Shown here: piece by piece, positions 43,892 to 52,333 of the stretch
How positions within the stretch are numbered: position 1 is the stretch's first letter
Layout of the letters: the number at the start of each line of letters is the position of its first letter
Assembly: GCA_964509885.1 (NCBI GenBank)
Contig: CAZDZL010000011.1
Location: forward strand, 1-64,000
From: Palsa-1447 sp964509885
GTDB lineage: Bacteria; Verrucomicrobiota; Verrucomicrobiia; Opitutales; Opitutaceae
DNA: 64,000 bases
Direction: 5' to 3'
Program-made: the position numbers and the translations under genes
The notes under the pieces: model-generated
What the model was told of the DNA's origin: nothing
Database searches by the model: none
The model's input: only the letters and a program-made list of their open reading frames with translations

Positions 43892-44649
43892 AGAAAAACA
43901 CAAAGTCCCCCAAGAAGAAGATACCCGTCGCGCTTCAGCTTTGGTCCGTGCGCGACGACATGAAGCGGGACTTCGCGGCCACGGTCGCCGCGGTCGCCGA
44001 GATCGGCTACGACGGCGTCGAGCTCGCCGGCTACGGCAACCTGGACGCCAAGGGGGCCAAGGAGGCCATTGACGCCGCGGGGCTCAAGGTGGCGGGCATG
44101 CACGTGAGCTATCCCACCCTGTCCACCGACCTCACGACGGTCATCAGCGACGCGCTCCTCTTCGGGACCAGGAACGTGACGTGCTCGTGGTGGCCGCCGG
44201 CCCACTACCTCTCCGCGGCGGCCTGCCAGCGGATCGGCGAGCAGCTGGGCAAGGTCGGCGAGGCCCTGCGCCCGTTCGGCATCCGCTTCGGGTTCCACAA
44301 CCACGACTCCGAGTTCAAGATCTTCGACGGCCGCCCCGCGTTCGACTGGATCCTCGGGGCCGCCGAGCCGCGCAACCTCGTCGCGGAGCTGGACGTGTAC
44401 TGGGTCCACTTCGCCGGGTACTCGTCCGCGAAGTTCATCCGGGACCACGGGGCGCGCATCCCCCTCCTCCATCTCAAGGACGCGAAGGAGCTGGGCCAGG
44501 GGCCGGTGGACTTCGGCTCCATCTTCGAGGCGTCCGACTCGGTCGGCGCCGCCGAGTGGTACATTATCGAGCAGGAGCAGTACAGCCACGTGCCGATCAA
44601 GTCCGTTCGCCTGTGCTACCAGCAGATGAAGGCGTGGGGCCGCGCTTGA
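43888..44649 (+). CDS. Sugar phosphate isomerase/epimerase-type TIM barrel (cassette gene 2)
   Basis: 253 residues. A basic N-terminus (MKKNTKSPKKK) precedes the barrel: VALQLWSVRDDM, GYDGVELAG (metal Glu), FGFHNHDSEF (His), VAELDVYWV (metal Asp), LLHLKDAK and YIIEQEQ (metal Glu). These are the divalent metal ligands of xylose-isomerase-like AP2Ec proteins. The ATG at 43888 overlaps the previous stop by four bases. No signal peptide is seen. It probably isomerises or cleaves the keto-sugar produced by its neighbour dehydrogenase. Confidence 0.9.
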   Translation: MKKNTKSPKKKIPVALQLWSVRDDMKRDFAATVAAVAEIGYDGVELAGYGNLDAKGAKEAIDAAGLKVAGMHVSYPTLSTDLTTVISDALLFGTRNVTCSWWPPAHYLSAAACQRIGEQLGKVGEALRPFGIRFGFHNHDSEFKIFDGRPAFDWILGAAEPRNLVAELDVYWVHFAGYSSAKFIRDHGARIPLLHLKDAKELGQGPVDFGSIFEASDSVGAAEWYIIEQEQYSHVPIKSVRLCYQQMKAWGRA

Positions 44650-44694
44650 ATCCCCGCGAGAAATAGGAGAACAATCGGAGAACACACCCCCAAC

Positions 44695-45738
44695 ATGCCC
44701 CGCCCCGTCACCCTGTTCACCGGCCAATGGGCCGACCTGCCCCTTGAGAAACTCGCCCCCCTCGCGAAGAAGATGGGCTATGACGGCGTCGAGCTCGCCT
44801 GCTGGGGCGACCACTTCGAGGTCGACAAGGCGCTCTCGTCCAAGGGCTACGTGCAGGACAAGTGGGACCTGCTCCGAGCGAACGGCCTCTCGTGCGCCGC
44901 CGTCTCCAACCACCTCGTCGGCCAGGCCGTGTGCGACCTGATCGACGACCGCCACAAGTCCATCCTCCCGCCCGACGTGTGGGGAGACGGCAAGCCCGAG
45001 GGCGTGAGGAAGCGCGCCGCGGCGAAGATGATCGCGACCGGGAAGGCCGCGCGGAAGTTCTTCGACGCCCGCCCGGGAAAGCAGGCGGCCGGCGCGGCCC
45101 CCGCCGTGGTCAACGGCTTCACGGGCTCCTCGATCTGGCACTCGATCTACGCCTTCCCGCCCACGTCCCAGGAATTCTGGGAGAAGGGGTTCCAGGACTT
45201 CGCGCACAGGTGGGGCCCGATCCTCGAGGCCTTCGAGGCCAGCAACGTCAACTTTGGGCTGGAGGTCCACCCGACCGAAATCGCCTTCGACACCGCGAGC
45301 GCCCAGCGGGCCGTCGAGGCCGTCAAGGGCCACCGGCGCTTCGGGTTCAACTACGACCCGTCGCACCTGGGCTACCAGGGCGTCGACTACGTGAAGTTCA
45401 TACGCGCGTTCGGCAGCCGCATCTTCCACGTGCACATGAAGGACGTGTGGTGGGGCCACGGCGACGGGTCCGTCGGCGTGTTCGGGGGCCACACGGGCTT
45501 CGGCGACGCCCGCCGCTTCTGGGACTTCCGCTCGCTGGGGCACGGCGACATCCGATTCGAGGACATCATCGTCGCCCTGAACGACGTCGGCTACCGCGGC
45601 CCCCTCTCGGTCGAGTGGGAGGACATCCGGATGGACCGCGTGCACGGCGCCACGGAGGCCGCGGCCTTCGTCCGCAAGGTGGACTTCCCCCCGAGCTCCC
45701 TCGCCTTCGACGCGGCGTTCGACAAGAAAAACCAGTGA
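44695..45738 (+). CDS. Sugar phosphate isomerase/epimerase-type TIM barrel (cassette gene 3)
   Basis: 347 residues, longer than its neighbour and only distantly similar. MGYDGVELACWGDHFEV, GLEVHPTEIAFD, FNYDPSHLGYQGVDYV, VHMKDVWWG and LSVEWEDIRMD give the His/Glu/Asp metal centre. A large middle insertion (about 85-165) is characteristic of a subgroup often found beside Gfo/Idh/MocA genes in Verrucomicrobiota and Planctomycetota. It lies 45 bases after gene 2 and 42 bases before gene 4. The two isomerases probably act at different steps of one sugar pathway. Confidence 0.9.
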   Translation: MPRPVTLFTGQWADLPLEKLAPLAKKMGYDGVELACWGDHFEVDKALSSKGYVQDKWDLLRANGLSCAAVSNHLVGQAVCDLIDDRHKSILPPDVWGDGKPEGVRKRAAAKMIATGKAARKFFDARPGKQAAGAAPAVVNGFTGSSIWHSIYAFPPTSQEFWEKGFQDFAHRWGPILEAFEASNVNFGLEVHPTEIAFDTASAQRAVEAVKGHRRFGFNYDPSHLGYQGVDYVKFIRAFGSRIFHVHMKDVWWGHGDGSVGVFGGHTGFGDARRFWDFRSLGHGDIRFEDIIVALNDVGYRGPLSVEWEDIRMDRVHGATEAAAFVRKVDFPPSSLAFDAAFDKKNQ

Positions 45739-45780
45739 CCCCGGCCGCGGGTCCCTAACCGGCGGAGGCCTCCAAACACC

Positions 45781-46938
45781 ATGCGCAGAAAACTCAGGTT
45801 CGGGATGATCGGCGGCGGGCGGGGCGCGTTCATAGGCGGCGTGCACCGGATCGCGGCCGCGATGGACGGCAAGGCCGAGCTCGTCGCAGGCGCGTTCTCA
45901 AGCGACCCGGCGCGCTCGAGAGCGTCCGGCGAGGACCTGTTCCTCGACCCCTCGCGCGTGTACGGCTCCTACCGCGAGATGGCGAAGGCGGAGTCGGCGA
46001 TGCCCGCGGGCCGGCGCCTGGACTTCGTCGTCATCGTCACGCCCAACCACCAGCATTTCGAGCCCGCGCGGCTCTTCCTCGAGAGCGGCTTCAATGTCGT
46101 CTGCGACAAGCCGGTCACGTTCGATCTGGCCCAGGCCAGGAAGCTCAGGGCCGTCGTGCGCAAGACCGGCAAGGTGTTCGTCCTGACCCACAACTACACC
46201 GGCAACGCGATGGTCAAGCAGGCGCGCGCCCTGGTCCGGGACGGCACCGTCGGGGCGATCCGCAAGGTGGTCGTCGAGTACCCGCAGGGCTGGCTGGCCG
46301 ACGCCATCGAGCGCTCGGGCCAGAAGCAGGCCGCGTGGCGCACCGACCCGAAGCGCAGCGGCGCCGCGGGCTGCATGGGGGACATAGGCACGCACGCCGA
46401 GAACCTCGCGCGCTACATCACCGGCCTGCAGATCGAGGAGCTCTGCGCCGACCTGAGCACGTTCGTCAAGGGGCGCAGGCTCGACGACGACGGTAACGTC
46501 CTCGTCCGCTACAGGGGCGGCGCCAAGGGGGTGCTGCACGCCTCCCAGATCTGCGTCGGCGACGAGAACGACCTCAACATCCGCGTCTACGGGACGAAGG
46601 CCTCGCTGGAGTGGCGCCAGGAGCACCCGAACGAGCTCGTGGTCAAGTACGCCGACAAGCCCCGCCAGGTCTGGCGCAGGGGCAACGGCTACGACGGCGC
46701 CGAGGCCAAGCGCTTCACGCGGATCCCCGCCGGGCATCCCGAGGGCTACCTCGAGGCTTTCGGCAACATCTACCTCGAGGCGTTCCGCGGGATCGCGGCC
46801 GAGGTGGAGGGCCGGCCGGTGCCGCGAAAGCTGGATTTCCCGACGATCGACGACGGCGTCGAGGGGATGGCCTTCATCGAGGCCGTGGTCCGCAGCAGCC
46901 GGCTCGGCGCCCGCTGGGTCAGGCCGGCGGCTCGTTGA
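45781..46938 (+). CDS. Gfo/Idh/MocA-family oxidoreductase (cassette gene 4)
   Basis: 385 residues. MRRKLRFGMIGGGRGAFIGGVHR holds the dinucleotide loop. CDKPVTFDLAQARK keeps the catalytic Lys, and AAGCMGDIGTHAENLARYITG is the C-terminal substrate segment. WRTDPKRSGAAGCMGDIG is the longer subgroup version compared with cassette gene 1. It likely reduces or oxidises the isomerised sugar so that cofactor is balanced within the cassette. Its 3' end overlaps mobA by 20 bases on the opposite strand. Confidence 0.9.
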   Translation: MRRKLRFGMIGGGRGAFIGGVHRIAAAMDGKAELVAGAFSSDPARSRASGEDLFLDPSRVYGSYREMAKAESAMPAGRRLDFVVIVTPNHQHFEPARLFLESGFNVVCDKPVTFDLAQARKLRAVVRKTGKVFVLTHNYTGNAMVKQARALVRDGTVGAIRKVVVEYPQGWLADAIERSGQKQAAWRTDPKRSGAAGCMGDIGTHAENLARYITGLQIEELCADLSTFVKGRRLDDDGNVLVRYRGGAKGVLHASQICVGDENDLNIRVYGTKASLEWRQEHPNELVVKYADKPRQVWRRGNGYDGAEAKRFTRIPAGHPEGYLEAFGNIYLEAFRGIAAEVEGRPVPRKLDFPTIDDGVEGMAFIEAVVRSSRLGARWVRPAAR

Positions 46939-47467
46939 GGCTCGCCAGTCGGCCGGCGTAGCCCGCGGGAACATCGGCAACGGTCATCCTTCCGGCGGCC
47001 GCGAGCGCCCGGGCCAGGGCCTGCACGGACAATTCCCTTCGGGCGAGGCGGACCTCGACCTCGGGGAGCGCCTCGGCCGGGTAGACGGCGGCCAGCGGCT
47101 CCAGCGCACCCGCGGCCCCGGCGACCGCGCCGGCACCCGGACGGCTGAGGCCCCGCAGCCAAACGAACCATGCCGCGTCGATTCCGGGCATGTCCACGGC
47201 GAGAACCGCGAGATGCGGATGGCCGCCCATCTCGAGGGCCGCGTGGATTCCCGCGAGCGGCCCGGAATCGGCCACCTTGTCGAGGAGGCAGTCGGGATAC
47301 CCGATGGTCTCCTGGCCGCTTCGACGGATGAGGACGACGCGCGACGCGCCGGCACCAAGCAGTACACCCACCTGCCTTTTCCAGAGAGGCTCGCCGCCCA
47401 CCTCGACCAGCGCCTTGTCGCGCCCCATCCGTCGGCCCTCGCCGCCGGCGAGCACTACGCCGAGCAT
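46919..47467 (-). CDS. mobA: Molybdenum cofactor guanylyltransferase
   Basis: 182 residues. VVLAGGEGRRMGRDKALVEVGG is the MobA nucleotide loop, and AVDMPGIDAAWF gives the Mg-binding Asp. It adds GMP to molybdopterin, making the form used by formate dehydrogenase and related enzymes. The start ATG at 47467 overlaps the MOSC gene by 13 bases. The C-terminus is short. It is third in an fdhD-MOSC-mobA operon, and the three genes are tightly coupled. No molybdoenzyme and no moa genes lie in the window. Confidence 0.85.
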   Translation of the reverse strand: MLGVVLAGGEGRRMGRDKALVEVGGEPLWKRQVGVLLGAGASRVVLIRRSGQETIGYPDCLLDKVADSGPLAGIHAALEMGGHPHLAVLAVDMPGIDAAWFVWLRGLSRPGAGAVAGAAGALEPLAAVYPAEALPEVEVRLARRELSVQALARALAAAGRMTVADVPAGYAGRLASLNEPPA

Positions 47468-47961
47468 TGCTCGGCCTCCGTCCCCCCGAGAGCGAGCCAT
47501 CCGTCCGTCAGCACACTTGCGCGAAGGCCCCCGGCCCTCCATTCGGCAAGGAGGGCGTAGGTCCCAGGGGAGAATGCCTGCTCCATCCAGAAGCAGGGCT
47601 TGCAGTGCTCGACCCCGTGGAACCGGACACCCTGAACCTCGAAATCCCGGCCGATGAGCCCATTGAGGTCGGTCCCCCGGACGATGATATTGCGCCGGAA
47701 GACGTCCGATCCGCGGTCCATGACCCCGAGCGCGTCGCGAAGCCTGAGCCACGTCTCCTCGGCGAAGAACGTCACCTGCCCCTTCGCCCCCTCGAGCTTG
47801 GAGTAGCGATCGCCCTCCACGCCCCGGCCGGCGAGGAGCCTGATCCTCGGGACCTCGGTCATGGGCACGGTGCCCGCCGGCATGCCCTTGTGTCCCTTGT
47901 AGATGTGCTCGGGGGACTGGTAGAGGCGGACGATGTTCATGGCGAGGGAGCCGGCCGTCAT
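47455..47961 (-). CDS. MOSC domain protein
   Basis: 168 residues. MOSC proteins bind sulfur carried on a conserved cysteine for molybdenum-cofactor enzymes. Here VRFHGVEHCKPCFWMEQ contains two cysteines, one probably the sulfur carrier, and LAGRGVEGDRYS plus RRNIIVRGTDLNGLIG are typical of the YiiM/MOSC fold. ATG 47961 overlaps the fdhD stop by four bases. An in-frame ATG seven codons later (MNIVRLYQS) is also possible. Position between fdhD and mobA points to a role in cofactor sulfuration or transfer. Confidence 0.85.
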   Translation of the reverse strand: MTAGSLAMNIVRLYQSPEHIYKGHKGMPAGTVPMTEVPRIRLLAGRGVEGDRYSKLEGAKGQVTFFAEETWLRLRDALGVMDRGSDVFRRNIIVRGTDLNGLIGRDFEVQGVRFHGVEHCKPCFWMEQAFSPGTYALLAEWRAGGLRASVLTDGWLALGGTEAEQCSA

Positions 47962-48842
47962 CCCTGGACGGGCCGCCCCGCCTGCGAATACACGTTGAAC
48001 CTGCCGTCTCGAGCGAAGCCCACCAGCGTGATGGCGGTGTCGCGGGCGAGCTGCACCGCGAGGGATGAGGGAGCCCCCACGGCCACCACGAGCGCGACGC
48101 CCGCGGCCGCCGCCTTCTGGACGAGCTCAAAGCCAGCCCGTCCGCTCAGGACGAGCGTCGCGCCCGCGGTCGGGATCCCCCGCTTCAGGGCTGCGCCCAC
48201 GACCTTGTCCACCGCGTTGTGCCTGCCGACGTCCTCACAGACGACCAGGGGCCCCCCGGAGGCGTCGAACAGGCCGGCACCGTGGCAGCCGCCCGTCTCC
48301 GGGTAGATTCTCTGCAGGCCCCGCAGTTTTCCGGGCAAAGCGAGCACCGCCGAGCCCGCGACGGCCTCAAGGTCGCCCTGGGCCGGCGCGGCCCTGAGCC
48401 TGAGGCCCTCGAGCGTGGTGCGGCCGCACAGGCCGCAGGCGGCGCTCGTGATGATGCCCCGGCTCACTCGCTCGACCGCCTGGTTGACCGGGGGGTGGGC
48501 CAGTCGGGCCCGCCAAGTCGGCACCTTCTCTCCCCGGGAATTCTCGCCGAGGAGCTCGCCGCCGAGAACGTCCCCGGCCCCGTCGATGATCGACTCGCAG
48601 TAGAGGAAGCCGAGCGCCAGCTCCTCGTCCTCGCCCGGCGTCCTCATGGTGACGGAGAGAATCCTGAGCACCGGCTGGCCGAGGCGCTCGTAGGCGATCT
48701 CGATGGCGAGCGGCTCCTCGACCACGAGGCGCTCCCGCACCGCCGAGAGGGCGCCGCCGCTCCATCGAAGCCCCGGGCAGTCGGCCGCCCGCGTCGCCGC
48801 GGCGGGGGCATTCGCGTCTGGGGCAAGTGCGCGGTTGCTCAT
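47958..48842 (-). CDS. fdhD: Formate dehydrogenase accessory sulfurtransferase FdhD
   Basis: 294 residues. FdhD passes sulfur from a cysteine desulfurase to the Mo-bisPGD cofactor of formate dehydrogenase. The persulfide loop ACGLCGRTT has the CxxC. FLYCESIID, TGGCHGAGLF and CEDVGRHNAVDKVVGAAL are strongly conserved. The start at 48842 (MSNRALAP) is preferred because the longer frame to 48884 leaves almost no room for promoters shared with the Rieske gene. Its presence predicts a formate dehydrogenase elsewhere in the genome. It is first in the fdhD-MOSC-mobA operon. Confidence 0.9.
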   Translation of the reverse strand: MSNRALAPDANAPAAATRAADCPGLRWSGGALSAVRERLVVEEPLAIEIAYERLGQPVLRILSVTMRTPGEDEELALGFLYCESIIDGAGDVLGGELLGENSRGEKVPTWRARLAHPPVNQAVERVSRGIITSAACGLCGRTTLEGLRLRAAPAQGDLEAVAGSAVLALPGKLRGLQRIYPETGGCHGAGLFDASGGPLVVCEDVGRHNAVDKVVGAALKRGIPTAGATLVLSGRAGFELVQKAAAAGVALVVAVGAPSSLAVQLARDTAITLVGFARDGRFNVYSQAGRPVQG

Positions 48843-48852
48843 CTTCGGAACC

Positions 48853-48865
48853 CCATGTTGCATGG
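48853..48865. promoter_or_regulatory. Short inverted repeat in the fdhD/Rieske divergent region
   Basis: CCATG-TTG-CATGG is a perfect 5-bp palindrome with a 3-nt centre, located in the 47-bp space between the two divergent starts. It could be a regulator site for both. Such short repeats also arise by chance, so the call is weak. Confidence 0.25.
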
Positions 48866-48889
48866 TGTTCGCCGATTTTGCCACACCCG

Positions 48890-49285
48890 ATGAAGCGCCA
48901 TCCCGTAGCCCAGGCAGGCGACATCCCCCCCGGGGGGCGGCGGATCGTGTCCGTCGGGAGGACCGAGATCGGGCTCTTCAACGTCGGCGGCGAGATCCGG
49001 GCTTACCGCAACGCCTGCCCCCACGCCGGCGCACCGGTCTGCCTCGGCCGGGTCTCGGGCACGCCGCTGCCGTCCAAGGTATATGAATACATCTACGGCC
49101 GGGAGGGCTCCATCCTGCGCTGCCCCTGGCACGGCTGGGAGTTCGACCTCACGACCGGGGAGCACGTCGTCGACCCCGAGACCCGCCTGAAGGAGGTCCC
49201 CGTGGAGGGGGGCAAGGCGGGGAACCTGGACCCCTTCCCCCTGGAGCAGAGGGACGGCACGCTCTACGTCTTGCTGCCGGACTGA
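48890..49285 (+). CDS. Rieske [2Fe-2S] ferredoxin-like protein
   Basis: 131 residues. The cluster ligands are ACPHAGAPV (Cys43, His45) and RCPWHGWEFD (Cys78, His81), the standard Rieske pair with the CxH...CxxH order. Small size and no membrane anchor suggest a soluble ferredoxin feeding an oxygenase or oxidoreductase. The next gene is an amidohydrolase 26 bases downstream, a pairing found in some catabolic clusters. Start at 48890 (MKRHPVAQAG) is chosen because a longer frame would overlap fdhD. Confidence 0.9.
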   Translation: MKRHPVAQAGDIPPGGRRIVSVGRTEIGLFNVGGEIRAYRNACPHAGAPVCLGRVSGTPLPSKVYEYIYGREGSILRCPWHGWEFDLTTGEHVVDPETRLKEVPVEGGKAGNLDPFPLEQRDGTLYVLLPD

Positions 49286-49311
49286 CTGCCGGCCACCCTG
49301 CAGGCGACCCG

Positions 49312-50385
49312 ATGCCCCTCATCGATGCAGATGTCCACAACGCGTTCGCGGACGCGCGCGCGGAGCTGAGGCCCTACCTCCCCCGGCTCTGGCAGGAATT
49401 CGCCGACCGCCATGGGATCGCGGTCCCGCCCGCGGGCTACGTCTCGCCGGTCGGGGTGCAGCGGGAGGACGCCCGCCCTCCCTCGGGCGCCCTCGCGGGC
49501 AGCGACCCGGATCATCTCATCAAGGACCACCTCGACCGCTACGGCGTCGACTATGCGATCCTCACGGGCTCGCACGTGCTCGGGGTCTCGACCCACTTCG
49601 ACCCGGACTGGGGCTCGGCCATCGCGGCGGCCTACAACATGAACCTCGCCGTCCGCTGGCTCGACCACTCGCCGCGGTTCCGGGGCTCGATCATCATCAA
49701 CCACTCGGACCCGGAGGCGGCCGTGCGCGAGATCGAGCGCTGCTCGGCGGACAAACGCTTCGTCCAGGTCCTCATGGGGGCCGGCTCGAACAGGCTGTTC
49801 GGACAGCGCTTCTACCATCCCATCTATGAGGCGGCCGAGCGGCACGGGCTGCCCGTCGCGATCCACCCGGGGACCGAGGGGGCGGGCACGGCGGACACCC
49901 CCACCCCCGCCGGCCGGCCGACCCGCTACTTCGAGTGGCACAACATCGTCCCGATCAATGCCATGGCGCACGTCAACTCGCTCGTGTGCGAGGGCGTGTT
50001 CGAGAAGTTCCCGGGCCTCAAGTTCGTCGCCATCGAGTGCGGCATCGCCTGGCTCCCCCACCTCATGTGGCGGATGGACAAGAACTACAAGGGGCTGCGC
50101 TCGCAGGTGCCGTGGCTGAAGCGCCTGCCGAGCGAGTACATCCGCCAGCACGTGCGCGTGACGACGCAGCCGACGGAGGAGCCGGAGAACCCGAAGCACC
50201 TCGTCCAGATCTTCGAGATGATCGGGGCGCCGGAGATGATCCTCTTCTCGAGCGACTATCCGCACTGGGACTTCGACAACCCGAGGATCGCGCTGCCGGC
50301 GGTGCCGGCGGACTGGAAGGAGAGGATACTCTGGCGCAACGCCGCCGAGCTCTACGGGCTAATGCCTGTCACATCCGGCAAATGA
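49312..50385 (+). CDS. Amidohydrolase_2 family metal-dependent hydrolase
   Basis: 357 residues. A TIM-barrel hydrolase or decarboxylase: MPLIDADVHNAF gives the N-terminal Asp-x-His metal pair, AIHPGTEG and NAMAHVNSLVCEG add histidines, and FSSDYPHWDFDNP holds the C-terminal metal Asp. The fold includes ACMSD-like decarboxylases and other ring-modifying enzymes. The partner Rieske protein suggests oxidative catabolism of a ring or acid, but substrate is open. It overlaps the convergent PEP carboxykinase gene by 17 bases at the 3' end. Confidence 0.85.
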   Translation: MPLIDADVHNAFADARAELRPYLPRLWQEFADRHGIAVPPAGYVSPVGVQREDARPPSGALAGSDPDHLIKDHLDRYGVDYAILTGSHVLGVSTHFDPDWGSAIAAAYNMNLAVRWLDHSPRFRGSIIINHSDPEAAVREIERCSADKRFVQVLMGAGSNRLFGQRFYHPIYEAAERHGLPVAIHPGTEGAGTADTPTPAGRPTRYFEWHNIVPINAMAHVNSLVCEGVFEKFPGLKFVAIECGIAWLPHLMWRMDKNYKGLRSQVPWLKRLPSEYIRQHVRVTTQPTEEPENPKHLVQIFEMIGAPEMILFSSDYPHWDFDNPRIALPAVPADWKERILWRNAAELYGLMPVTSGK

Positions 50386-52183
50386 GGAGCTCGCGCTCGT
50401 AGATCATCTCCTTCGGGAGGCGGTCGTGGATGTCGAGGAACAGCTCCTCGTGGCTCATGACCTCCGCCCTCCATGCCTTGCGGTCGAAGGCCTGCAGCTC
50501 CTCGAACTTCTCCTTCGGGTAGTCGAGCCCGCTCCAGTCGATGTCCCCGTGCCGGGGCATCCACCCTATAGGGGTCTCCCGGGCGCGGACGTTCACCCGG
50601 GCGCGCTCCACGATCCACTTGAGGACCCTCATGTTCTCACTGAACCCCGGCCACAGGAACTTGCCCTCGGCGTCCTTGCGAAACCAGTTAACGTGGAAGA
50701 TCCGGGGCGTCTCGCTCAGGTTCCTCTGCATCACGATCCAGTGCGCGAAATAGTCCCCCATGTGGTAGCCGCAGAACGGGAGCATCGCCATAGGGTCGCG
50801 GCGCACCTTCCCGACGGTTCCCGTGGCGGCCGCGGTCATCTCGGAGCCCATCGTGGCCCCGATGTAGACGCCCGAGCTCCAGTTGAACGCCTGGTAGACT
50901 AGCGGGATCGTCCCCGCGCGCCGCCCCCCGAACACGATCGCGCTGATCGGCACGCCGTCGGGCTTCTCCCAGTCGGGGTCGATCGTCGGGCACTGCGAGG
51001 CGGGGGCCGTGAAGCGGGCGTTGGGGTGCGCCGCGAGGCGCCCGCAGCCCGGCTCCCACTCGTTCCCCTGCCAGTCGATGAGGCGGGCCGGCGGCTTCTC
51101 GGTCATGCCCTCCCACCAGACGCCGCCCTCGGGCGTGAGCGCCACGTTGGTGAAGATCGTGTTCCTCGAGAGCGTCGCCATCGCGTTTGGGTTCGTCCTG
51201 GCGGAGGTCCCCGGGGCGACCCCGAAGAAGCCCGCCTCCGGGTTGATCGCGCGGAGCCTCCCGTCCGCACCCGGCTTCAGCCACGCGATGTCGTCCCCGA
51301 GGGTCCAGACCTTCCAGCCCTGCTGGGTGAGGGCCTTCGGGAGGACCATCATCGCGAAGTTCGTCTTCCCGCACGCGCTCGGGAACGCACCGGTCACGTA
51401 GGTCTTCTCCCCCTGCGGGTTCTCGACGGCGAGGATCAGCATGTGCTCCGCCATCCATCCCTCGTCCCGGGCGATGTTCGATGCGATCCGCAGCGCGAAG
51501 CACTTCTTGCCCAGGAGCGCGTTGCCGCCGTAGCCCGAGCCGAAGCTCCAGATCTCGCGGGTCTCGGGGAAATGGACGATGTACTTCTCCTTGTTGCAGG
51601 GCCACGGCACGTCCCTGTCCCCCTTGGCGAGCGGCGCGCCCACCGAGTGCATGCACGGCACGACGCGCTTCTCGGCCTTGTCGATCTCCCTGAAGACGGG
51701 GAGCCCGATCCTCGCCATGATCCGCATGTTCACGACTACGTAGGGCGAGTCCGTGAGCTGGACGCCGATCTGCGCCATCGGCGAGCCGACGGGCCCCATG
51801 CTGAACGGCAGGACATACATCGTGCGGCCGCGCATGCAGCCGTTGAAGATCTCCCTCAGCTTGCGCCGCATGTCGTACGGGTTCACCCAGTTGTTGGTCG
51901 GGCCCGCGGCCTCGCGCGAATGCGAGCAGATGTACGTCCGGTCCTCCACCCGCGCGACGTCGCTCGGGTCGCTGCGCGCGTAGTGGCAGCCCGGCCAGAG
52001 CTTCTCGTTAAGCTTGATGAACGTCCCGGACTTGACCATCTCCCGGCACAGCTGGTCGTTCTCCTGCTTCGAGCCGTCGACCCAGTGGAGCGAGTCGGGT
52101 TTGCAAAGTTCCGCCATCTTGTCGACCCACCGCCGGAGGTGCTTGTTCTCGGCCAGGGGCGTCGCAGGGTTGCGTTTCTTCAT
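50369..52183 (-). CDS. pckG: Phosphoenolpyruvate carboxykinase (GTP)
   Basis: 604 residues, normal length for the GTP-dependent class. GAFPSACGKTNFAMM holds the reactive Cys and P-loop. Mn and GTP ligands lie in WTLGDDIAWLKPG and FGGRRAGTIPLVYQAF. It converts oxaloacetate to phosphoenolpyruvate for gluconeogenesis. The upstream 150 bases (52184-52333) hold a GC-rich hairpin (52266-52283) but no clear promoter. The gene is isolated on the minus strand. Its 3' end overlaps the amidohydrolase gene. Confidence 0.97.
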   Translation of the reverse strand: MKKRNPATPLAENKHLRRWVDKMAELCKPDSLHWVDGSKQENDQLCREMVKSGTFIKLNEKLWPGCHYARSDPSDVARVEDRTYICSHSREAAGPTNNWVNPYDMRRKLREIFNGCMRGRTMYVLPFSMGPVGSPMAQIGVQLTDSPYVVVNMRIMARIGLPVFREIDKAEKRVVPCMHSVGAPLAKGDRDVPWPCNKEKYIVHFPETREIWSFGSGYGGNALLGKKCFALRIASNIARDEGWMAEHMLILAVENPQGEKTYVTGAFPSACGKTNFAMMVLPKALTQQGWKVWTLGDDIAWLKPGADGRLRAINPEAGFFGVAPGTSARTNPNAMATLSRNTIFTNVALTPEGGVWWEGMTEKPPARLIDWQGNEWEPGCGRLAAHPNARFTAPASQCPTIDPDWEKPDGVPISAIVFGGRRAGTIPLVYQAFNWSSGVYIGATMGSEMTAAATGTVGKVRRDPMAMLPFCGYHMGDYFAHWIVMQRNLSETPRIFHVNWFRKDAEGKFLWPGFSENMRVLKWIVERARVNVRARETPIGWMPRHGDIDWSGLDYPKEKFEELQAFDRKAWRAEVMSHEELFLDIHDRLPKEMIYERELLICRM

Positions 52184-52265
52184 GGGGAGGCTGCCGGAAG
52201 CCGCACGGGCCCGGACCCAGGAAGGCTAGCCACGGAACGCACCGGGGCAAACTGGAAACTCCCGC

Positions 52266-52283
52266 CCCGGGGGTTTCCCCGGG
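52266..52283. repeat. GC-rich hairpin upstream of pckG
   Basis: CCCGGGG (52266-52272) and CCCCGGG (52277-52283) form a 7-bp stem with a GTTT loop. No T run follows on either strand. It separates the secreted-protein gene from pckG and may be a weak Rho-independent stop or a regulatory stem. The rest of 52184-52333 shows only short GC repeats. Confidence 0.35.
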
Positions 52284-52333
52284 CCCCAATACGGGCCATT
52301 CCCATACGGGAAGCGCCCGGCGGGTCGGGGGCG

